DNA from: Hymenolepis diminuta
Lineage: Eukaryota > Platyhelminthes > Cestoda > Cyclophyllidea > Hymenolepididae
Direction of reading: 5' to 3'
Length of the DNA: 64,000 nucleotides
NCBI GenBank assembly: GCA_900708905.1
Contig: CAADRB010000114.1
Location: 123,368 to 187,367, forward strand
In this document: positions 61,696 to 64,000 of the stretch, in pieces
How positions within the stretch are numbered: position 1 is the first letter of the stretch
Layout of the letters: each line of letters starts with the position of its first letter
Notes under the pieces: generated by a model
What the model was told of the DNA's origin: nothing
The model's database searches: none
The model's input: only the letters and a program-made list of their open reading frames with translations
Made by a program: the position numbers and the translations under genes

Positions 61696-62384
61696 ATGTT
61701 TTCTTCCAATGATTGGGAAGGTACTTGATCCCTCACAGTTTACAGTGGGAACTATAAAGGAATCAATCAATACACCGTGGAAGTCCAATTTTTGCCCTGC
61801 GTATTATGAATGGAACTCCCTACGATCCCACTCTTTCACAGACGCATCGACAATTAGCAAATTTAAATGCTTCAGTTAGGACACCTTAAGTTGTGCCTAA
61901 GGCAAAATTTGTCAATAGGTCATAAACCAGAATGTTATATAGAAGTTGGCACTCAGCTCGTTGATAGTTTGCTTTAGAGTGATTTGAGTTGATGCAAATA
62001 GTCAACGGATAAACATACTAAAATTCACATAAATAGCACGGGACATCAACATATATTCTATATTTTGAATGTAGAATAATTGAGCATTAGATTTTTTGGA
62101 TTCCGCCAAGTGTTCAAAAGCGTCGGATAATACGATTAAATGCCGACTGCAGGCAATTTTGGAATAGTCCGTTTTAATGTTCGTCAATTTTAAACACAAC
62201 AGCGGTTAGTTTTCTTCGGGACGAACGAAAATTTCATGGAATCCATGGATCACATCCGATTCCATGCTTGATAGACCAATAAATCCTAATTAAGTATTTA
62301 AGATTAAAATAATAAAAGTGATTAACGTTATTGATGTTGGGATATTAAAACACCGCCCGTCTGATAACAGTTTTAGCTAGGAGC

Positions 62385-62475
62385 AACTGTTAAGCTGTCT
62401 GGAGCCCGCATATCGATAAGGACAATGGGTGACTTAAAGACAGCCTGTGGGATTATCCCCAGCCAAAACATGAAC
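62385..62475 (+). repeat. Dispersed repeat family B, copy 2
   Basis: Reads GGAGCCCGCATATCGATAAG, GACAATGGGTGACTTAAAGA and CAGCCTGTGGGATTATCCCC, then AGCCAAAAC, matching copy 1 with substitutions and small indels. No open frame is kept, so any coding role is lost here. Confidence 0.5.
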
Positions 62476-62789
62476 ACTATGGCTATGGTCTCTATTTTGT
62501 CATATGAACTGAGTCTATTGCTGTTTATACTAATTTACGATTCTTTAGATCTCCGAACCGATCCTTTTAATTTGATCACTTCGAGTGCATAATTTCGTCT
62601 ACTTCATATTAACTCTCAGCTAGCAGTTGGCATGCGTGCTTACGAAAAAATCAATCCTATTCTTCGCTCTTGAAAATTGAGTTCCGCTATAGTTCTCACC
62701 TAATGGTTTTCAAAGCTAAGTTCCAGCCAAAACAATGGCATCGAAACATCTCAAAGCGTGAAGGTCTTAACGACAAAGAAGCACTTACT

Positions 62790-63940
62790 GTAATTGATTC
62801 TGCATGAGAAGCTTGATTTCAATATATGAATGCCCTTAAGACGAATCTATCCAAAAAATCCCTTGGGCAGCCCTCTCAAGATGCTGAAGAAAGTCAATAT
62901 CATCAAGACTGTCCCTTCCGCAAATATTATTGCCAGAACTGCAATAAATATGACCACAAAGGAAGATATCTGAAAAACACATATTTTAGCATTCCAAAAT
63001 GGTAAAATCCGAACACCAAGAGCGCGTTAAATCAGAAGAGACAATATCGGAAAAGGTTAATATTCCTCGAGTTCCAGGTCAACACTGACTCCGAAATAAC
63101 CAACATCTCTCCTCAGGTATAGGAAAAGCTCTAAATCCCCAAGCTTTTGTTATTTTCTTTAGAGTCTCTGGAGCTTCTGGTGATGCTGTTCGACCCTCCA
63201 AGGCTACTTTTAAAGAGAAGACGATCTTCAATATTTGTTACATCACCAATCGCAGTGTCAATTTCGTGATTCAAGGCTGGATCAGTGGCGTGAAATTTTT
63301 TCCAATTCCTTAACGAAAGCAAAAGTAACCACACGACTACTTACAAATGCGGGGAATCGCGTAAGAGGATGCAACTAGTGTTATTATGTAGTTGACATTC
63401 GTCATACTATTTCCCACTATCTCAAATCCGTTATGGAAATCAAATTTTTCAAGGATCCATCAGAGGTTTAACGTACCTTACGGTGACATATTCACATTTA
63501 AAAAAGGTCAGACTTTATTTTACTTTCGCCGTTAACAAGCAAATTGGTCGGCCCATTTCTTTTTAAGCTATTTTGAACTCGTGGTGCACCGGAAACATTC
63601 GTTACGGATCTCAATACACTGTTCGACTCGCTACCTATTCACAAAATTCTACTCCAATTTATGGATTTAACTCATTAGGAAAACTTCTCTTACCATGTTG
63701 GGAAGCATGTTTCCGACTGAATATTTTAGAGATCTAGATAATGAGTACAACGACGTCGATATGACTAACGAAAAAATTTTTTGAACCGGAAAGTGAATTA
63801 GGGATTCGGTGTGCACCTGCCACTTGGATAAGAAATGGGCGGATACTATAGCCGCCAAACGACATGGTAGCAATATCTATTACATAGGCACTGGCTAGGA
63901 GATTCAGGTTACCAATTGCAAATAGTTCAGATCAAAACGG
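62790..63940 (+). mobile_element. Badly decayed Ty3/Gypsy-type retrotransposon body
   Basis: Fragments appear in the expected plus-strand order. First comes a Gag zinc-knuckle remnant near 62918-62985 (CPFRKYYCQNCNKYDH; the last cysteine of C-x2-C-x4-H-x4-C is replaced by Tyr). Second is an aspartic-protease remnant near 63070-63310 (NTDSEITNIS where DTGS is expected, then ICYITNRSVNF). Third is what looks like the C-terminal end of Pol near 63810-63940 (AKRHGSNIYYIGTG). Stops and frame changes break all parts. Only about 500 bp separate protease and Pol end, so reverse transcriptase, RNase H and most of integrase are deleted. It is not functional. Confidence 0.6.
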
Positions 63941-63947
63941 CTTGGGT

Positions 63948-64000
63948 TTGTAGAGGGTCACCAGTTTGTAGCGGCAGATGGCTAACGGTAAATGAAAGAA
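63948..64000. mobile_element. LTR start at right edge, cut by the window end
   Basis: TGTAGCGGCAGATGGCTAAC (63967-63986) is the exact reverse complement of bases at the right end of the 1688-2058 block, apart from later mismatches. It is preceded by 1.5 copies of the 18-bp unit. Its position directly after the Pol remnant would make it the 3' LTR of that element; the rest lies outside the window. Confidence 0.55.

Noticed and set aside
61562..61879. 105-codon plus-strand frame
   Set aside because: Lies across an inverted copy of repeat family C and shows no coding motif.
63667..63873. Minus-strand 68-codon frame at the right edge
   Set aside because: Antisense to the Pol-end remnant; no motif in its own translation.
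1..64000. CRISPR arrays, bacterial operons, phage or plasmid features
   Set aside because: None seen; the split genes and poly(A) signals mark the DNA as animal nuclear genome.

Overview
The window is eukaryotic, most likely from an AT-rich invertebrate genome. The coding sequence is split into many exons. The introns have GTAAG/GTGAGT donors and T-rich ...TTTCAG or ...TTTTAG acceptors. A secreted, EGF/laminin-G cell-surface gene fills the left 27 kb. Acceptor style, short introns mixed with longer ones, and TTTTAG placed directly before a start codon recall nematodes, but I cannot fix the phylum from this window. There is no bacterial-style operon, and I saw no convincing tRNA or rRNA gene.

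Region 228-27449 (minus strand): one large gene, which I rebuilt as 28 exons by following splice sites and reading phase. All exon joins are in phase and total 7,386 nt, giving about 2,461 residues. The product reads as a type I membrane protein of the neurexin/Caspr/axotactin superfamily. Its order is signal peptide, N-terminal region, LamG, LamG-EGF-LamG, LamG, then 18 tandem EGF modules, LamG-EGF-LamG, a Pro-rich linker, one transmembrane helix, and a short Cys-rich tail ending in a PDZ-type ligand. Two frame-preserving micro-exons (24 and 21 nt) and two in-phase donors in the tail exon suggest alternative splicing. Three GC/CpG-rich islets carry the same Y-box (CTGATTGGYY): one lies upstream of the start codon and two lie inside introns. 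They look like one main and two possible internal promoters, as seen in neurexin genes.

Region 27.7-64 kb: mostly AT-rich intergenic DNA with decayed repeats. These include an LTR family (1688-2058 inside intron 26, 56409-56800, and the right edge), a badly decayed Ty3/Gypsy-type body at about 62.8-63.94 kb, at least three dispersed repeat families, and microsatellites. Three small candidate genes for secreted proteins lie here, all on the minus strand. The first is a two-exon peptide-precursor candidate at 42507-42756. The second is a 191-residue acidic secreted protein at 58584-59159. The third is a 147-codon reading frame at 57451-57891 interrupted by one in-frame stop.

All homology statements come from reading motifs by eye; no search was run. 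Exon borders are inferred from splice consensus and phase and could be off by a few bases in places.
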